Shown piece after piece: positions 62,715 to 64,000 of a stretch of DNA of 64,000 nucleotides; position 1 is the stretch's first letter; every line of letters begins with the position of its first letter. This DNA is from Streptomyces decoyicus. GTDB lineage: Bacteria; Actinomycetota; Actinomycetes; Streptomycetales; Streptomycetaceae. Made by a program: the position numbers and the translations under genes. Under the pieces are notes generated by a model, which saw nothing but the letters and a program-made list of their open reading frames with translations, was not told the origin of the DNA and made no database searches. The stretch is taken from contig NZ_CP082301.1 in NCBI RefSeq assembly GCF_019880305.1, positions 372,001-436,000 on the forward strand, written 5' to 3'.

Positions 62715-62918
62715 ATGCCGAACACAAGCAGCTCCGACGCCCTGGCCCACGCCGGGCACCCACTGCCGTCCGGCTGCCGCGAGGGCGTCTGCGGAAGCTG
62801 CGAACTCGGTGTCCTGGAGGGCGAGCCTGAGCACCGCGACGACATCGGCGCCCCCGCGGGCCGGATGTACGCCTGTGTGTCGCGTGCGCTGGGCCCGCGT
62901 CTGGTGCTGGACCTCTGA
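62715..62918 (+). pseudogene. Orphan 2Fe-2S ferredoxin domain, likely C-terminal scrap
   Basis: A 67-residue frame with A-H-A-G-H-P-L-P-S-G-C-R-E-G-V-C-G-S-C, then Y-A-C-V-S-R-A-L, the C-x4-C-x2-C-x(n)-C pattern of plant-type ferredoxins as found at the end of ring-hydroxylating oxygenase reductases. The FAD/NADH domains expected in front are missing, and the DNA upstream (62506-62714) is not coding in any frame I trust. It could be a free-standing small ferredoxin that starts at 62715, but the N-terminal strands are absent. Confidence 0.6.
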
Positions 62919-63002
62919 GACCGCCGACCGCTCCCCCGGGCCGAAGAGTTCGGCGGCACCGTCGGCGGCGCGCGGACGGCTGCGAGGCCGGCACTTGCAC
63001 GG

Positions 63003-63788
63003 CTACTTGGCCAGGTAACCGCCGTCGACGACATGGTCGCTGCCCGTCATGTACGAGGCGTCGTCGGACACCAGGAACGCGATGAGTGCGGCGACTTCGG
63101 CCGGCTGCGCGGTACGCCGCAGGGGGACGGCGGTGAGGAGACCGTCGGTGGCTCCGGGCGGCAGCGAAGTGACCATAGGGGTGTCGACGATGCCTGGTGA
63201 CACCGACACGACCCGGATGCCGTGGGCGGCGTATTCGCGCGCCGCGGTCCGGGTCAGGGCGAGGACACCCTGCTTGGCGGCGGCGTAGGCGGCGTGCCCC
63301 TGGAAGCCCGAATGTGCCGCTATGGAGGCGAGGTTGACGATGACGCCACCCGTGTCGGCCATCGCGGGGAGCTGGCAGCGCATCGCGTGGAAGACGCCGT
63401 ACAGGTTCACCCTCATCACGGTGTCGAAGTCGGCGGGCGGAAGTTCGGCCAGTGGGCTGAGGGGGCCGTTGATTCCGGCGCTGTTGACCGCGATCCGCAG
63501 ACCGTCGCGCAGGGCGGCAGCTTCCGTGACCACGTGGGTGACGCTGTCCGGGTCGGTGACGTCGATGCGGCGGGGCAGGGCGGTGCCACTGGCTGCGGTG
63601 ATCTGCCGCGCCACACGGGTCGCACCGTCCTCGTCGAGGTCAGCGACCACCACCACAGCGCCTTCCGCGGCCAGGCGCCGCGCACACGACGCGCCGATCC
63701 CGGAGGCGCCACCGGTCACCAGGGCGACCCGGTCCCGCAGCCGGCCGGCCTCTGGTCCGTCATCTGGCTTCTGTGCGTGCGCTGGCAT
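63003..63788 (-). CDS. Short-chain dehydrogenase/reductase
   Basis: A 261-residue classical SDR. Cofactor motif T-G-G-A-S-G-I-G (about 26-33), N-S-A-G-I-N (N-A-G motif, about 103), catalytic Ser in L-A-S-I-A-A-H-S and Y-A-A-A-K (about 166-170). Asp after strand 2 (A-D-L-D-E) points to NAD(H). GAGGAGCCGCAC precedes the start at 63788. It is transcribed in the same direction as the P450 gene just upstream and is probably co-expressed with it. Confidence 0.92.
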   Translation of the reverse strand: MPAHAQKPDDGPEAGRLRDRVALVTGGASGIGASCARRLAAEGAVVVVADLDEDGATRVARQITAASGTALPRRIDVTDPDSVTHVVTEAAALRDGLRIAVNSAGINGPLSPLAELPPADFDTVMRVNLYGVFHAMRCQLPAMADTGGVIVNLASIAAHSGFQGHAAYAAAKQGVLALTRTAAREYAAHGIRVVSVSPGIVDTPMVTSLPPGATDGLLTAVPLRRTAQPAEVAALIAFLVSDDASYMTGSDHVVDGGYLAK

Positions 63789-63849
63789 GTGCGGCTCCTC
63801 GCAAGGGCGTGGGCAAGCGGGTGAAGGCAGGCGTGGGAGGTGGCGCGGA

Positions 63850-64000
63850 TCAGGAGGGGCGGGCATATGCCGTGAGCGGCAACCGGGCCGGGCGCAGGAC
63901 GGTGCCGACCAGGGTCCGCACGGGGGTGGAGTCGGCCGGTGTCAGGTGCCGGTGGGCGGTGAACGCGGCCAACGCCAGGGTCAGTTCCGTCCAGGCGAAG
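63850..64000 (-). CDS. Cytochrome P450, C-terminal end only (truncated by the window)
   Basis: The last 49 codons read F-A-W-T-E-L-T-L-A-L-A-A-F, then [16 protein letters not shown]. This resembles the post-haem C-terminal helix and strand of a P450 (F-A-x-x-E-x-x-L-A-L-A, then T-x-R-P). The haem cysteine lies beyond the right border. The stop is at 63850-63852, 61 bp before the SDR start, so the two form an operon. Confidence 0.6.
   Translation of the reverse strand, partial: FAWTELTLALAAFTAHRHLTPADSTPVRTLVGTVLRPARLPLTAYARPS

Noticed and set aside
61232..64000. Biosynthetic gene cluster at the right end (methyltransferase, DedA, SDR, P450, ABM)
   Set aside because: No core enzyme (PKS, NRPS, terpene synthase or RiPP precursor) is visible. 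Only the P450-SDR pair is co-directional and close. A cluster could lie beyond the window, but nothing here proves it.

Overview
The window reads as accessory DNA from a Streptomyces chromosome. Support comes from the very high G+C, the strong third-position G/C in the credible genes, and typical actinomycete genes: melC1/melC2 melanin genes, a GH19 chitinase, a class F sortase, a mycothiol-type maleylpyruvate isomerase fold protein, a DUF6296 protein and an SlpD/E-like peptidase. No rRNA, tRNA or CRISPR array was found. At least eight broken or truncated mobile or metabolic gene fragments and about a dozen short tandem arrays suggest a recombining chromosome arm rather than a core region. That placement is inference.

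Layout. 0-6.2 kb: a Tat-exported intradiol dioxygenase, a secreted seven-repeat propeller-like protein, a decayed PLP-lyase remnant, a class I amidotransferase-like protein divergent from a LysR regulator, a stand-alone hemC, and a DinB/maleylpyruvate isomerase-like protein. 6.4-11 kb: a ProP-like MFS transporter, then a class F sortase with an Asp/His/Gly-rich surface protein. 11.5-18 kb: a Mut7-C protein, a GNAT-AAA+ fusion, a chitinase with a DasR-like promoter site, an amino acid racemase, and small proteins. 18-20 kb: tandem repeats and a frameshifted IS5-type transposase. 20-25.5 kb: a lipoprotein, a PQQ sugar dehydrogenase, and an alkylation-repair group (ogt, an unknown gene, alkB, a DUF2277 gene). 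25.8-33 kb: flavin reductase, PIG-L deacetylase, exported peptidase, FMN-dependent glutamate-synthase-like oxidoreductase, alpha/beta hydrolase.

33.7-38.7 kb holds a complete but unusual urease operon (fused ureAB, an enlarged ureC, ureF, ureG, ureD, no ureE). 39-45.2 kb has a nicotinamidase, a DHA2 exporter divergent from an HxlR regulator, a DM13 protein, DoxX, and a cupin divergent from a LysR regulator. 45.5-47.2 kb is a membrane protein plus lipoprotein pair. 48-52.6 kb pairs an MMPL transporter with a divergent histidine kinase/response regulator operon. 53-56.4 kb has an RNHCP zinc protein whose expected start codon is ATC, an unknown protein, an integrase remnant, a TetX-like flavoprotein and a YceI protein. 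57-59.9 kb carries melC2-melC1 and a small secreted protein. 60-64 kb has an IS remnant, an ABM monooxygenase, a methyltransferase overlapping a DedA gene, a ferredoxin-domain remnant, and an SDR downstream of a P450 that runs off the window.

Genes that plausibly work together are the urease operon, melC1/melC2, the sortase with its neighbouring surface protein, ogt/alkB, the kinase-regulator-MMPL unit, the HxlR-exporter pair, the methyltransferase-DedA pair, and the P450-SDR pair. I did not find a clearly new multi-gene defence or biosynthetic system. The best leads are the GNAT-AAA+ fusion, the repeated HTGGG motif beside the sortase, the enlarged urease, the lipid-type methyltransferase-DedA pair, and the RNHCP gene with ATC in the start position.
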